From assembly GCA_029167225.1 (NCBI GenBank), contig JARFNK010000001.1, positions 558,001 to 622,000 on the forward strand: a stretch of 64,000 nt of DNA, read 5' to 3'. The DNA comes from Sphingobium arseniciresistens. GTDB taxonomy: Bacteria; Pseudomonadota; Alphaproteobacteria; Sphingomonadales; Sphingomonadaceae. The notes below the pieces were generated by a model. The model was not told the DNA's origin and made no database searches. It worked only from the letters and a program-made list of their open reading frames with translations. Positions within the stretch are counted from its first letter, which is position 1. Every line of letters starts with the position of its first letter. The translations under genes were made by a program, and so were the position numbers. This document shows positions 1 to 8,615 of the stretch, piece after piece.

Positions 1-244
1 GATCCTCCAGCCGCGGATCGAGTTGAACCTAGCCGCGCAGGACGTGCCGGAAAACGGCATCGGCGCCGGCCTGTCCGACGCAGAATTAGGGCTGCGCCTG
101 CGCTATGAGATCGCTCGCGAATTCGCGCCCTATATCGGCATTTCCCATGACCGGAAATTCGGCGACACCGCCCGCTTCGCGCGCGCCATCCGCGACGAGC
201 GCTCATCCACCAGCTTCGTCACCGGTATTCGTTTCTGGTTCTAA
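1..244 (+). CDS. copB: Copper resistance protein B, C-terminal fragment (cut by window edge)
   Basis: The frame is open from base 2 to a TAA stop at 242-244, giving about 80 residues. The segment has the features of the last beta-strands of CopB/PcoB outer-membrane copper-resistance proteins: an LQPRIELN strand, a GAGLSDAELGLRLRYEI stretch, an EFAPYIGISHDRKFG turn and a terminal aromatic motif ending FWF, as expected for a barrel protein C-terminus. CopB binds copper at the outer membrane and is normally encoded after copA. The upstream part lies outside the window, so completeness cannot be judged. The IS remnant begins about 60 bases downstream. Confidence 0.85.
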   Translation, partial: ILQPRIELNLAAQDVPENGIGAGLSDAELGLRLRYEIAREFAPYIGISHDRKFGDTARFARAIRDERSSTSFVTGIRFWF

Positions 245-301
245 TCGCGGGTCTAGTTTGGGAAGCATCAAGCCCCAACGGCCCGGATTAAACGCAAGCT
301 C

Positions 302-1566
302 TGACCTGCCCCCCTCGGGCGGTCCCTCGATTATAACGAGAGTCCTGCAGTTGAATATTCCGGCACGCTCGCCTGCAAAAGCGCGTCTGGCGTGATGCTA
401 TCGTCCTGCACGAACGTCCGACGCGCTTGTGCAGGCGTCCGATTTCTCAACGACGAGTGGGGCCGAACATGGTTGTAGTCGTAGCGCCAGATGGCCAACT
501 TCCGGCGGGCATCGGCCAAGCTGTAGAACGGTTCCTCGTTGAGCAACTCATCACGCAATGAGCCGTTGAAGCTCTCGATGAAGCCGTTCTGCTGGGGTTT
601 TCCGGGATCGATGTAATGCCACTCGACCTTGTTCTTGCTGGCCAACTGCAGGATCGCCCGGCTCGTCAATTCAGTGCCATTGTAGCTTCGCTGGCCTTGG
701 GCTCACTGACAATGCAAGCCGGTTTTCCTTGGAGGCGAACCAAGGCATCTAGTTCGCGCGCCACCCGTGCTCCCGAGATGCTGGTGTCCGTCGCCAGGCA
801 CAGGTTCTCCCGGCAGCAATCATCGTTGATCGCCAGAATCCTGAAACTGCGCGACGCGCCGAACGTATCGGAGACAAAGTCCATCGACCAGCGGTCACCA
901 GGGCGAAGTGTTCCCGGCACTGGTGTCCGACTGTCCCGGGCGCGCTTGCGGCCGCGTCGTCGGCGCACGGACAAGCCTTCCTCCCGATATAGCCGGTAGA
1001 GCTTCTTGTGGTTCATGCTCATGCCCTTCGCTCCAGCATGACGCCGATCCGGCGATAGCCGAACCGACGGCGCTGCCCTGCAATCTCCCGCATGGCTTCG
1101 CGGATGGCTCAGTGGTTCGGCGGGCGTTCGCGCCTGGTCGTCTTGGGATCGACGCCAATCAGCACGCAGGCCTGACGCTGCGAGACATGGTAGTCCCGCA
1201 CCACACCGAGTGCCATATCGCGCCGCTGGCCCGGCGTCGTCAGCCGCTTTCCAGCAGGTCCTTGAGGATAGCGTTTTCAAGATGCTGTCGGCCAGGAGCC
1301 GCTTCAGCTTGCCGATCTCGTCTTCCAATTGCCGCAACCGATGGGCATCGGAAACCTCCATACCTCCATATTTCGCATTCAGCTTGTAGAAGTCGCCGTG
1401 CTCGGGCCGTGCTTGCGGCAAACCTCCACTGTCGGAAGTCCAGCCTCCTTTTCCTTGATCATCCCTATAATCCGCGCCTCGGTGAAACGGCTCTTCCGCA
1501 TGTGTCTGCTCCTTCCTCGTGGACAGACTCTACATCAGAATGAGGGACCGCTCCGGGGGGAACGCC
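302..1566 (-). mobile_element. Decayed IS3-family insertion sequence (IS407-like)
   Basis: Imperfect terminal inverted repeats of about 25 bp bound the element. The left end (302-328) has a six-C run followed by a GCGGTCCCTC block, and the right end (1542-1566) mirrors it. Inside, on the minus strand, is a recognisable orfA/orfB transposase pair of the IS3 family, with the [16 protein letters not shown] and NHVRPHSSL signatures typical of the IS407 group. All reading frames are broken, so the element cannot move by itself. No clear target-site duplication was found. It separates copB from the polysaccharide genes. Confidence 0.82.
331..1501 (-). pseudogene. IS3-family transposase orfA/orfB, multiply disrupted
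   Basis: orfA starts at an ATG at 1501 (MRKSRFTEARI...). It loses frame near 1392, where an expected ACC appears as AC, and again near 1282, where an expected ATGCTT appears as ATCTT. The orfB frame then meets a TGA where NHP is expected, near 1110, and shifts again near 1030 (AAAGGG read as AAGGG). The DDE core is visible: WSMDFVSD carries the first Asp. The second Asp region (expected SDNGTE) is split by an extra 20 bases near 690, and the C-terminal part with the catalytic Glu runs on from 669 to 331 in another frame. With at least five lesions this is certainly inactive. Confidence 0.85.
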
Positions 1567-1637
1567 GATGGGATGACCTAATGATAGTGGGTGCACAGTG
1601 ATGGCAAACCATGTCTGACCCGGGCAGGGCGGGTAGA

Positions 1638-1697
1638 CCAGCCGATGAGCAACATCGGCTGGCATAATTCCGCAATTGCGGATATGCTGCATTGCAG
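1638..1697. promoter_or_regulatory. Run of three inverted repeats upstream of the GT4 gene
   Basis: Three perfect or near-perfect inverted repeats are packed into 60 bases just before the GT4 start. CCAGCCGATG/CATCGGCTGG has 10-bp arms and a 5-nt loop (1638-1662). CCGCAATTGCGG is a 12-bp palindrome (about 1670-1681). CTGCAtTGCAG follows at about 1687-1697. The GT4 ATG is at 1713. They could be a terminator or attenuator, a protein operator, or the relic of a mobile-element end; no T-run follows the strong hairpin. Function is inferred only from symmetry and position. Confidence 0.4.
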
Positions 1698-1712
1698 AAC
1701 TAGACGGAAATC

Positions 1713-2876
1713 ATGAGCTGGAGAAGTGGTTTGTCAACAGCAGTTGCTATTCTAGATCCGCTAAGCGAACATGGGGGCATGCACTATTACGTCCATGATC
1801 AAGCATCTTCTCTAGTCAATAATCAAGTCCAGGTCACAGTATTTTCGCCTTCGACTCAGTTGGCCGAGCGGACGAGCTATAGGCACAAGGTCGCATTTCA
1901 GGGTGTTTACGGAAAAGCGCCAAAGCCGCTGCGCGCGGCACGCCTGCTATTCAACTATGTGAAAGCGATCGCGCAAGCCCGCGCGAGCGGTGCACGCTCA
2001 TGTATTTTTCATATATTCAAATCTGATGCTTTCGAAGCATTTGCAGTTGGCGCTGCAAAGGCTGCTGGGCTCAGGGTGCATTGCGTCATCCATGATGTGG
2101 CGCGGCTTGACGCCGCTGCTGATTTTTCATTGATCCGACAGATTGTGGGTATGTCCAATGGCGTGATCGTGCATAATGGCTATTCTCGCGATGCGCTTTT
2201 GGCTGCTGCTCCCGGCGCATCGGGCAAGACCACCGTCGTGCATCACGGAAACTATATAGAGCGATTCGAAAAACCGCCGACACAATACGACGCTCGTGCG
2301 GCCTTGAGATTACCTCAAGATCGAATGATCCTTCTCTTCTTTGGAAACCCCCGACGAGAGAAGGGGCTGCATGTACTGCTCGAAGCGCTTGCGCCGCTGG
2401 CGGGGCGAAATGACCTGCTGTTGCTCGTCGCCGGCAAGATGAAGGCCCCGGAAGAAAAGGAATTGCGGGATTTTATCGGGGCGCGCGGCATGGATTCGAT
2501 CGTGCGGATCGACGCAGGACATGTCGCCGACGGCGATGTGCCCGATTATTACTGCGCGGCTTCCATCGTTGCCCTGCCCTATCTGCGTGTTTACGAAAGC
2601 GGCGTGGGCCTGATGGCGATGAGCTTAAGGCGACCTATTCTGGCCAGTAATGTCCCGGTGTTTCGCGATTTGGTGGAAGAAAGCGGTGGAGGAGTCCTAT
2701 TCGAGAGCGACGATCCGTCTTCCCTGCGCGAACAGGTCATGTCCTTGCTCGATCAGCGGCATGACTGTGAAAGGCTGGGGGAGCATGCTCTGAAATTCGC
2801 ACAGGAAAAGCGGAGTTGGGATACGGTGGGGGAAATCCTTGCGGAAGCGATGAAGGATCGTCCTGGACACAAATAG
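1713..2876 (+). CDS. Glycosyltransferase family 4 (GT-B fold)
   Basis: This 387-residue protein probably adds a sugar from a nucleotide-sugar donor to a lipid-linked glycan on the cytoplasmic face of the inner membrane. The N-terminal Rossmann half has an EHGGMHYYVHDQ loop (about 19-30), the usual GT4 acceptor-side glycine loop. The C-terminal half has VHHGNY (176-181), FFGNPRREKG (209-218) and a nucleotide-sugar binding stretch around YESGVGLMAMS (294-304). Length is normal for GT4. It is the only plus-strand gene of the polysaccharide cluster and converges on the minus-strand operon. Start is the ATG after an AGACGGA ribosome-binding-like stretch. Specific sugar is unknown. Confidence 0.85.
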   Translation: MSWRSGLSTAVAILDPLSEHGGMHYYVHDQASSLVNNQVQVTVFSPSTQLAERTSYRHKVAFQGVYGKAPKPLRAARLLFNYVKAIAQARASGARSCIFHIFKSDAFEAFAVGAAKAAGLRVHCVIHDVARLDAAADFSLIRQIVGMSNGVIVHNGYSRDALLAAAPGASGKTTVVHHGNYIERFEKPPTQYDARAALRLPQDRMILLFFGNPRREKGLHVLLEALAPLAGRNDLLLLVAGKMKAPEEKELRDFIGARGMDSIVRIDAGHVADGDVPDYYCAASIVALPYLRVYESGVGLMAMSLRRPILASNVPVFRDLVEESGGGVLFESDDPSSLREQVMSLLDQRHDCERLGEHALKFAQEKRSWDTVGEILAEAMKDRPGHK

Positions 2877-3136
2877 TTCGTTATTTTCATAGTATTCAAC
2901 CCATCCAAGTCGACCTATCGGTCGGTCATCTATTTGATGAACGAATATGGCGATGAGGGAAAATGATAGACTTGCAAGTATGATAATATCGTAGGGACTC
3001 AGCCTCAGTCCGGTTGACTCGATGGTAATATATTTTGGCCACAGAAATAGCGTGATTGCCAAATGTATAGCGATGCAAATTTTATTGTGTCGAATGGTAA
3101 CCCGCCGATCTTCACAACTGCCGGTTGTCGCGCCAT
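2877..3136 (-). pseudogene. 5' remnant of a polysaccharide polymerase/ligase (Wzy/ExoQ-like)
   Basis: An ATG at 3136 with CCGGAG upstream opens a frame beginning MARQPAVVKIGG. After about 25 codons, at a TTT run (3060-3062), the sense jumps by one base to LAITLFLWPKY followed by a hydrophobic IIILASLSFSLIAI segment. Joining the two frames needs one extra T (TTTT instead of TTT) and gives a start typical of polytopic O-antigen or exopolysaccharide polymerases: short N-terminus, first membrane helix ending FLWPxY, second helix. Homology fades before it meets the 3' end of the GT4 gene at 2876, so most of the protein is missing. It follows the GT2 gene by 46 bases in the same orientation and was probably the last gene of that operon. 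Confidence 0.5.
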
Positions 3137-3182
3137 TCTATGCTCCGGTTGCAGTTTGCTTTCAGGAAATTTCGCTAGGGCC

Positions 3183-4151
3183 TTATAATGGGCCGCGCCG
3201 TGTTTTTCCCGTTAAAAAGTCGCCGACCGCTTTTGCAGTCACTCGCGCCGCTGGCAAGTCTGCTTTCACCGCATATCGTATGGCGATGACGCCGTGGCGG
3301 ACGAGTGACAGCAAGATGAAAGTGGGGTGATAGGCCCACATGAAGCGCAGATTGCTGTTCGTCATATAATAGAGCGAGGTTATGCTTGGCCTGCCCCGGC
3401 TTGACGTGCCGATTGCCGCGCCTTCTTTATGGAAAACATGGGATTTTGGCGCCCAGCCCAGCTTGAATACAGGCTGTCCGCGCGTGGACCAGTCTATTTC
3501 CTCATAATAGAGAAAATAACGCTCGTTGAGAAGGCCGACCTTCTCCAGAAAGCGGCGTGTAACCAGCATGGACGCGCCGGCAACATAGTCCATGTCCTGC
3601 TCCAGCGCGTCCCTGGCGGGAAGCGCATCGACGCTAGCGTGGCTGCCGATCTGTCGCGCCCGCCCCGTCCTCTTGTTGAACGCACCGCCAATCGCCTGAA
3701 CGACATCACGATCATCATAGTAAATTAATGTGGACCCGCAGATCCCAATGGCATCGTCTTCTGCACTACGATCAAGCAAATGGGTTAGACTGTCAGGCGC
3801 GACGACGGTATCATTGTTGACCAGCCACACATAAGTGCAATCAGGATCGTTGAGGGCCAGCCTGATGCCGACATTGTTACCGGCGGCAAAGCCAAGATTG
3901 TCGGGGTTCTGCACCAAGCTGAGGCAATGGGTTGCGCCCGCGCCCGCAGCGATCGCCTCACTGGTGACGAAGACCGCAAGATCGCTTGCACGGGCATTGG
4001 CCCAATGCGCGATCGTGGCAAGCGCCGGATCGCGCGATGCATTGTCGACCACGATTATCCGAACGTCGGACTGCTGAAGTTCGAACAGCGATTCCAGGCA
4101 CTCGATGGTGTCTTGCGTGCCATTGAAATTGAGCAGGATGATATAGATCAT
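3183..4151 (-). CDS. Glycosyltransferase family 2 (rhamnosyltransferase-like)
   Basis: The 322-residue protein has a GT-A fold of family 2. It opens with IILLNFNGTQDTIECLESL, has the VVDNAS nucleotide-binding motif near 34-39, NPDNLGFAAGNNVG near 82-95, and a WLVNND acidic motif in place of a strict DXD. FLYYEEIDWSTR near 215 supplies the catalytic acidic pair. These features match WbbL/RfbN-like rhamnosyltransferases, but the sugar is not proven. The C-terminus (FILLSLVRHGVIAIRY) is hydrophobic and may attach to the membrane. The gene starts 10 bases after the F420-beta-like gene and belongs to the same minus-strand operon. Confidence 0.87.
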   Translation of the reverse strand: MIYIILLNFNGTQDTIECLESLFELQQSDVRIIVVDNASRDPALATIAHWANARASDLAVFVTSEAIAAGAGATHCLSLVQNPDNLGFAAGNNVGIRLALNDPDCTYVWLVNNDTVVAPDSLTHLLDRSAEDDAIGICGSTLIYYDDRDVVQAIGGAFNKRTGRARQIGSHASVDALPARDALEQDMDYVAGASMLVTRRFLEKVGLLNERYFLYYEEIDWSTRGQPVFKLGWAPKSHVFHKEGAAIGTSSRGRPSITSLYYMTNSNLRFMWAYHPTFILLSLVRHGVIAIRYAVKADLPAARVTAKAVGDFLTGKTRRGPL

Positions 4152-4161
4152 GGCTGTTCCA

Positions 4162-5379
4162 TCACGGCAATCTCGTCTGACGCTTGGGCAGGCGGCGAAG
4201 CGTTCCGAGGAAATCGCGCAACTGGCTGAGAATGGAGGTTTGGCGTGCGGTTTGCGCCAATTTCAGCCTAGCATAGCGTGGGCCACGGCGACGCCACAGC
4301 CACATCGCGGCGATCCGGGCACGGATATGCCGTTTGCGATGGACCTGATAAGGCTGCATCTTTGCTATTTCATCCACCGCAAGCGGCTCAACCGCTATGC
4401 GCTTTTCCTGCGCCAGGCTTTTTACGAGCGTTTCGCCGACCTTGGTCCGGGCTACCACCAGGCTGCGTCCTTCCCGCTCGGTAAAGTCGGGATAGCCGTC
4501 CGCGCCGTACCATGCGTCGGCGCACGCAATGTCCGCAAACTCGCCGGTTCCATCCGGGCAAATCTTGCAACGAAACTGCAGATGCCGATTAAGGATATTG
4601 CCCCAGGAACTGTTGTAATCCATTGTTTCCTCGGAGCCGTCATGGCGGCGCGCACGAGCGAGCCCAGGCCAGCCATCGCCGCGATAACGAAAGGCTTCAA
4701 CATCGTCATGGGCAACGCCCAGCGCATCCAGGACTTTGAGCGTTCCCTTTCGGCTTGGGACGCCAGCACAGAAAAAGGCAATCATATAGGGCACAAGCGC
4801 ATCAACGCGCGCATCGCGTTTGGCCATCTGCCTCAAGGCGGCGACGTCGCATGGCTTTCCGATAAAAGCAAAGCGCCGTCCGGCTGACAAATGCTGTTCT
4901 ATCGCCGCGAGCGGAGAGGATGGCGCGTAGCGTGAGCCCGCGGCGTGAATAATCTCAGTTCGATCATTCCGGGCCCCCGAATAATTGCCGATCGGATCGG
5001 ATGGGTCGGCGCCCGTAGCCAACACAAAGTCCACCTCGCCCCGTTCAACAAGGCTGATCGCGATCGCGGAAATGACACCACCAGAGGAACCGCGATAGCG
5101 AACGTCCGGATCAATCGCATAGCCCGTGCCAAGCCATTTGATCGGACCCCACAGGGGATGATAATCTTCGTCGATACTCTCATGCGACAGCGCGCGTCCG
5201 ACGCATACCGCGTTCAGGATATTTTGCTCTACATCATTCAGCGGTGCTGCGGACTGGGGCCGTAGATATCCATCTTCGGTTAGAGCCATCCTCAGGTCGC
5301 TGCGATTGATGGATGCAACGCACGCGCCGCACCCCAGGCAGAGACCATTACTGGTAATGTTTTCCAAGGGGTCGACCAT
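4162..5379 (-). CDS. Coenzyme F420 hydrogenase/dehydrogenase beta-subunit family protein
   Basis: The 405-residue protein starts with a Cys-rich motif, CLGCGAC (Cys14, 17, 20), resembling one half of a 4Fe-4S site. A second Cys group lies in RCKICPDGTGEFADIACADAWYG about two-thirds along, and FFCAGVPSRKG lies between them. This is the FrhB/FdhB N- and C-domain arrangement. In bacteria lacking F420, such proteins sit in surface-polysaccharide clusters next to pyruvyltransferases, and their substrate is not established; a redox step on a sugar or pyruvate ketal is inference. Here its ATG directly abuts the stop of the pyruvyltransferase gene, suggesting translational coupling. Confidence 0.83.
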   Translation of the reverse strand: MVDPLENITSNGLCLGCGACVASINRSDLRMALTEDGYLRPQSAAPLNDVEQNILNAVCVGRALSHESIDEDYHPLWGPIKWLGTGYAIDPDVRYRGSSGGVISAIAISLVERGEVDFVLATGADPSDPIGNYSGARNDRTEIIHAAGSRYAPSSPLAAIEQHLSAGRRFAFIGKPCDVAALRQMAKRDARVDALVPYMIAFFCAGVPSRKGTLKVLDALGVAHDDVEAFRYRGDGWPGLARARRHDGSEETMDYNSSWGNILNRHLQFRCKICPDGTGEFADIACADAWYGADGYPDFTEREGRSLVVARTKVGETLVKSLAQEKRIAVEPLAVDEIAKMQPYQVHRKRHIRARIAAMWLWRRRGPRYARLKLAQTARQTSILSQLRDFLGTLRRLPKRQTRLP

Positions 5380-6543
5380 TCAAAGTCCCCTGATAATCAT
5401 CGTTAAACGTTTTTCATAGGAGGCAAGCCGCTCTTCGGCAAAGGCAAGCGCCGGCTCGAGTTTCGCGTGCAAATCGTCGCGGTTTTCGAGCCAGAGAAGC
5501 GTGTTATCAATCGCTTCCTCCGTAGAGGCGCTTTTGCCATCAATAAAATAGGGATAGCCAAGCGTCCCGAACAGCCCGTTGAATTTCCGGCTATAAGCAA
5601 TCGGCACTACCGGAACTCCGGCGGAAAATGCCCCGATGCAGGCATGCATGCGCGCGGCGATGACAGCGTCCAGCCCGGACATGTAGCTTTTTGCTTCCGA
5701 CGCGCTCGAAAATGCCGGCGCGGCAATCAGTGCCGGATAGCGTTTAAGAAGTTCGTCCATGACCGGCAGATCGTCGTCATTCCCACCATTTGCACTAACA
5801 ACGTGAGAAATCAGGTGGACTTCCGCATCGTTCTTGCCGAGCAATTTTTCGATGACAGCATGGCAATAGCGCTGATAATCGATGGTCAATCCCAGCTCGT
5901 TGGAGCCTGAATAGCCGCCTTTATACAGGAGTCCCGAAACGTTGAAGCCGATGCGGTCCTTGCCGGCCAGCTTTGGCTGACGGGTAAATGGCAGACGGAA
6001 CGCAACATCGATGAATTCGTCCATTGGCGCCTTGATCTTCGCCGATTTCAAATAGTCCATGGACAGGTTGTCGCGAGCGAAGACGGCGGCGGCGCGGTTC
6101 ATGATGCCGCTGGCAATCGCCTTGCGGACCGGGTTGTTGAAAGGCCCCATTGTCTGCGGCGCCAAGATGAGCGGTTTTCCCGCTGCAAGAGTCGCCAGCT
6201 TGCTGCCCGCCTGCAGCATGAAGCGCCAGTTCCCGTAAATGTCGGTCCAACTGTCGCCTTCGCCAATATCGATCACGAGGTCGCATGCGCGCAGTGTCGG
6301 ATAAAAGTCTGACTTGCCGCGAAGGATTTCCTTGATCCGGGGGCCAGGCCCCACGCGGATGTCCTGCGGGAGGTCGCCGATCGACTTTGGTTCGCCAAAG
6401 CCCATCGTTACGAAACTGACGCTGCGGCCAGCTTTCTCGGCAGCGTTGCGCACGATTGCAGCGTTGGCACGCGCTAAAGCGTCAACGCCCAAATTACCCT
6501 GTCCGATCGTGTGCCACAACAGTCCGATTTGAATATTTTTCAT
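5380..6543 (-). CDS. Polysaccharide pyruvyltransferase family protein
   Basis: The 387-residue protein belongs to the CsaB/WcaK pyruvyltransferase family, which transfers enolpyruvate from PEP to a sugar to form a pyruvate ketal on surface glycans. It starts IGLLWHTIGQGNLGVDALARANAAIV, the typical N-terminal Rossmann segment with a GNxG loop. It also has PLILAPQTMGPFNNPVRK near 140-160, FARDNLSMDYL near 176, and the C-terminal IAARMHACIGAFSAGVPVVPIAYSRKF, the family's most conserved block (RxH...G.P...Y..K). The next gene downstream, the F420-beta-like gene, begins at the base after its stop. The ketal-bearing sugar is unknown. Confidence 0.88.
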   Translation of the reverse strand: MKNIQIGLLWHTIGQGNLGVDALARANAAIVRNAAEKAGRSVSFVTMGFGEPKSIGDLPQDIRVGPGPRIKEILRGKSDFYPTLRACDLVIDIGEGDSWTDIYGNWRFMLQAGSKLATLAAGKPLILAPQTMGPFNNPVRKAIASGIMNRAAAVFARDNLSMDYLKSAKIKAPMDEFIDVAFRLPFTRQPKLAGKDRIGFNVSGLLYKGGYSGSNELGLTIDYQRYCHAVIEKLLGKNDAEVHLISHVVSANGGNDDDLPVMDELLKRYPALIAAPAFSSASEAKSYMSGLDAVIAARMHACIGAFSAGVPVVPIAYSRKFNGLFGTLGYPYFIDGKSASTEEAIDNTLLWLENRDDLHAKLEPALAFAEERLASYEKRLTMIIRGL

Positions 6544-6583
6544 TACGATCTCGCAAGATTTTGTATAGATTTGATGGTGTTCA

Positions 6584-7180
6584 TCAATAATTCTCCTGAC
6601 CTAGCAGATGTGGCCGAAACACCATATCTGGCTCTTCAGTGATCAAATTTCGTAATTCTTCCGGTGATCTATACCACCATTGCGTGGATTCGATCGCATC
6701 TATAGTTTTTTTATCGAAGCGCATACGAATGACACGGGCCGGATTACCAGCGACGATCGCATAGGCTGGGACTGGCTTGGTTACGACAGCTCCTGCAGCA
6801 ACGATTGCCCCCCTACCAACGCTTCCGGTGCTGGGTAGAAGGATAGAAGCATGGCCAAGCCAAACATCATCCTCGACTGTTACGACAGTATGCTCGATCA
6901 TGTCTCTGTCAACAACGCCAAGGGATGGATTGTAAAAATAGGCCGTCAAACCAAGAAACTCTATACCATGATTCCTAGTATAGATTCGCGCAGTATCTGC
7001 AAATGAGCAGTAACGACCAATCTTGGATCGCTTTCCTATGCGATTAAAATCAAAACAGCCATAGCTGTAAAGTCCGATATCTATACCCTGCTCTTTGAAT
7101 CGAGCGCGCAACTGAACGCTCGTCAATTCCTCTTCAAGACTTGGCGGTCTTTTAAGCAAGCGACGAAGTCTGGACAGCAT
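6584..7180 (-). CDS. CatB-type hexapeptide-repeat O-acetyltransferase
   Basis: The 198-residue protein has left-handed beta-helix hexapeptide repeats (IGKRSKIGRYCSFADTARIY; VEDDVWLGHASILLPSTGSVGRGAIVAAGAVV) and ends with VAGNPARVIRMRF, a family hallmark. The probable catalytic His is in TRNHGIEF (about His71). Length fits xenobiotic/CatB-like acetyltransferases, which use acetyl-CoA; in this context the acceptor is most likely a sugar of the repeat unit. It lies 9 bases after the flippase gene and 40 bases before the pyruvyltransferase gene, in the same operon. AT content is higher than in the flanking core genes, as is common in polysaccharide loci. Confidence 0.87.
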   Translation of the reverse strand: MLSRLRRLLKRPPSLEEELTSVQLRARFKEQGIDIGLYSYGCFDFNRIGKRSKIGRYCSFADTARIYTRNHGIEFLGLTAYFYNPSLGVVDRDMIEHTVVTVEDDVWLGHASILLPSTGSVGRGAIVAAGAVVTKPVPAYAIVAGNPARVIRMRFDKKTIDAIESTQWWYRSPEELRNLITEEPDMVFRPHLLGQENY

Positions 7181-7189
7181 CTTCGAGCC

Positions 7190-8506
7190 TTATAAAAACA
7201 TAGCGGCGGCGACCACGCTGCCGCCACACAGAATGACTATGGCGCTCACCGCGGCGATCAGCCGGATGTCGCGGACATGAGTGGCGACACCCCAGGCCAT
7301 CAAGGTGAATGACGGTATCGCCGATGCTGCGAGTATCCATGAAGAGCCTTCCAGTCCCCATATCGGCAGGCATATCCATGTCGCTGCGACAAAGACCACG
7401 ATCGATATGACCTGGTTGCCGATACGGGTACGGATCTCGCCAATCGCCACTAGTTGAATGCCAAGGCCAGCCGCCACAAGGCGCAGCATGGCGAAAACCG
7501 CAAAGCCATACCATAATGGTACCAGTTGGGCATAAGGGTCGCCGTAGAGCAGTCTTGTAAGGATCGGCCCGACAATGGCGAAGCCCGCGGCCGCCAGAAT
7601 AGCCAACGTGGTAAATTCAATAGTCACGCTGCGAGACAGTATGGCAAATTCCCGGTCATTTTTCTGGGCCGATGCCGATGACAGTCGAGGCAGATAGACG
7701 GTCGACAAAACAACCGCGAAGGGCAGGACAACTTGTACCAGCCGCCCGCCCGCCTGATAGATGCCGAAAGCCCTGGCGCTCATCAGGGCGCCAAACAGAA
7801 AAACGTCGATTTGGCTAGAAAATGTAGTGAGCATACTGTCGACGGCGTAGGTAGAAGCCGAGCGCAAGGTGGCACCAATCTCCGCTATGCTGAACTTTTC
7901 CAGCTTCAGCGATAGCCACGGATGGAGAGCAAACAAGCAGCCAAGGAGATAAAGGCTTCGGCTCACGCAATAGGCGACCGCGCTCCACAGCGCATCATGC
8001 GTGATCGCCGCGGCTATCCCGACAATAAGCAGCCAGCCGATGCTGGCGACCGTCACGAGCTTCGCCTCCACGTCGAAGCGTCCCGCAACGCGCACGACAA
8101 CTAGTGCCAGATCCGCGAAAGATGCGGCCAATGTTCCAAGAAACACGAGACTATAAATAGGGAAACGATAGAGTGGCTGGGTCACAAGCAGCAGGATGCC
8201 GCCAAGGCACAAGAGGCCGCCAACCAGCACGAATTTCGCTCTGAGCGCATAGGTGACGATCTGTGCGGCATTTTGCGGGGAGGCGCCGCCGCTGCGTGTT
8301 GAATATGCTACAAGGCCATAATCCGATGCGATGCCCGCCAATGTCGAATAGGCAATCGCTGCCGCAATCACACCAAATTGTTCGGGCCCCAGATAGCGTG
8401 CCAGAATGATGAATGTCGCAAGGCCGCCAGCCATGCGACCTGCGGTTGCAACCAGCATCTGGGCTTTTGAACGGCCCATTTTTGATGGCACAGCCTGCGT
8501 CGTCAC
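7190..8506 (-). CDS. Oligosaccharide flippase, Wzx-like (MATE/MOP superfamily)
   Basis: The 438-residue protein is hydrophobic throughout, with about 12 predicted membrane helices. It has the N-terminal pattern of polysaccharide-biosynthesis (Wzx/RfbX) proteins: a basic start, then MLVATAGRMAGGLATFIILARYLGPEQFGVIAAA. It would flip undecaprenyl-linked repeat units across the inner membrane. The GTG at 8506 is used here; an ATG nine codons in (8479) is an alternative, and neither has a convincing ribosome-binding site. It precedes the acetyltransferase gene by 9 bases. A flippase without an intact polymerase nearby suggests polymerisation is done elsewhere or lost. Confidence 0.87.
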   Translation of the reverse strand: MTTQAVPSKMGRSKAQMLVATAGRMAGGLATFIILARYLGPEQFGVIAAAIAYSTLAGIASDYGLVAYSTRSGGASPQNAAQIVTYALRAKFVLVGGLLCLGGILLLVTQPLYRFPIYSLVFLGTLAASFADLALVVVRVAGRFDVEAKLVTVASIGWLLIVGIAAAITHDALWSAVAYCVSRSLYLLGCLFALHPWLSLKLEKFSIAEIGATLRSASTYAVDSMLTTFSSQIDVFLFGALMSARAFGIYQAGGRLVQVVLPFAVVLSTVYLPRLSSASAQKNDREFAILSRSVTIEFTTLAILAAAGFAIVGPILTRLLYGDPYAQLVPLWYGFAVFAMLRLVAAGLGIQLVAIGEIRTRIGNQVISIVVFVAATWICLPIWGLEGSSWILAASAIPSFTLMAWGVATHVRDIRLIAAVSAIVILCGGSVVAAAMFL

Positions 8507-8615
8507 AAATGCAATTCGCGCAGCGCTGCAGAATGGTGGAAGGTACGCAGGACTTTCGACACCCCTGATTGCCCTCTATTGGTTGCGATGCACAAAATGC
8601 AGGATCGCCCATCAC

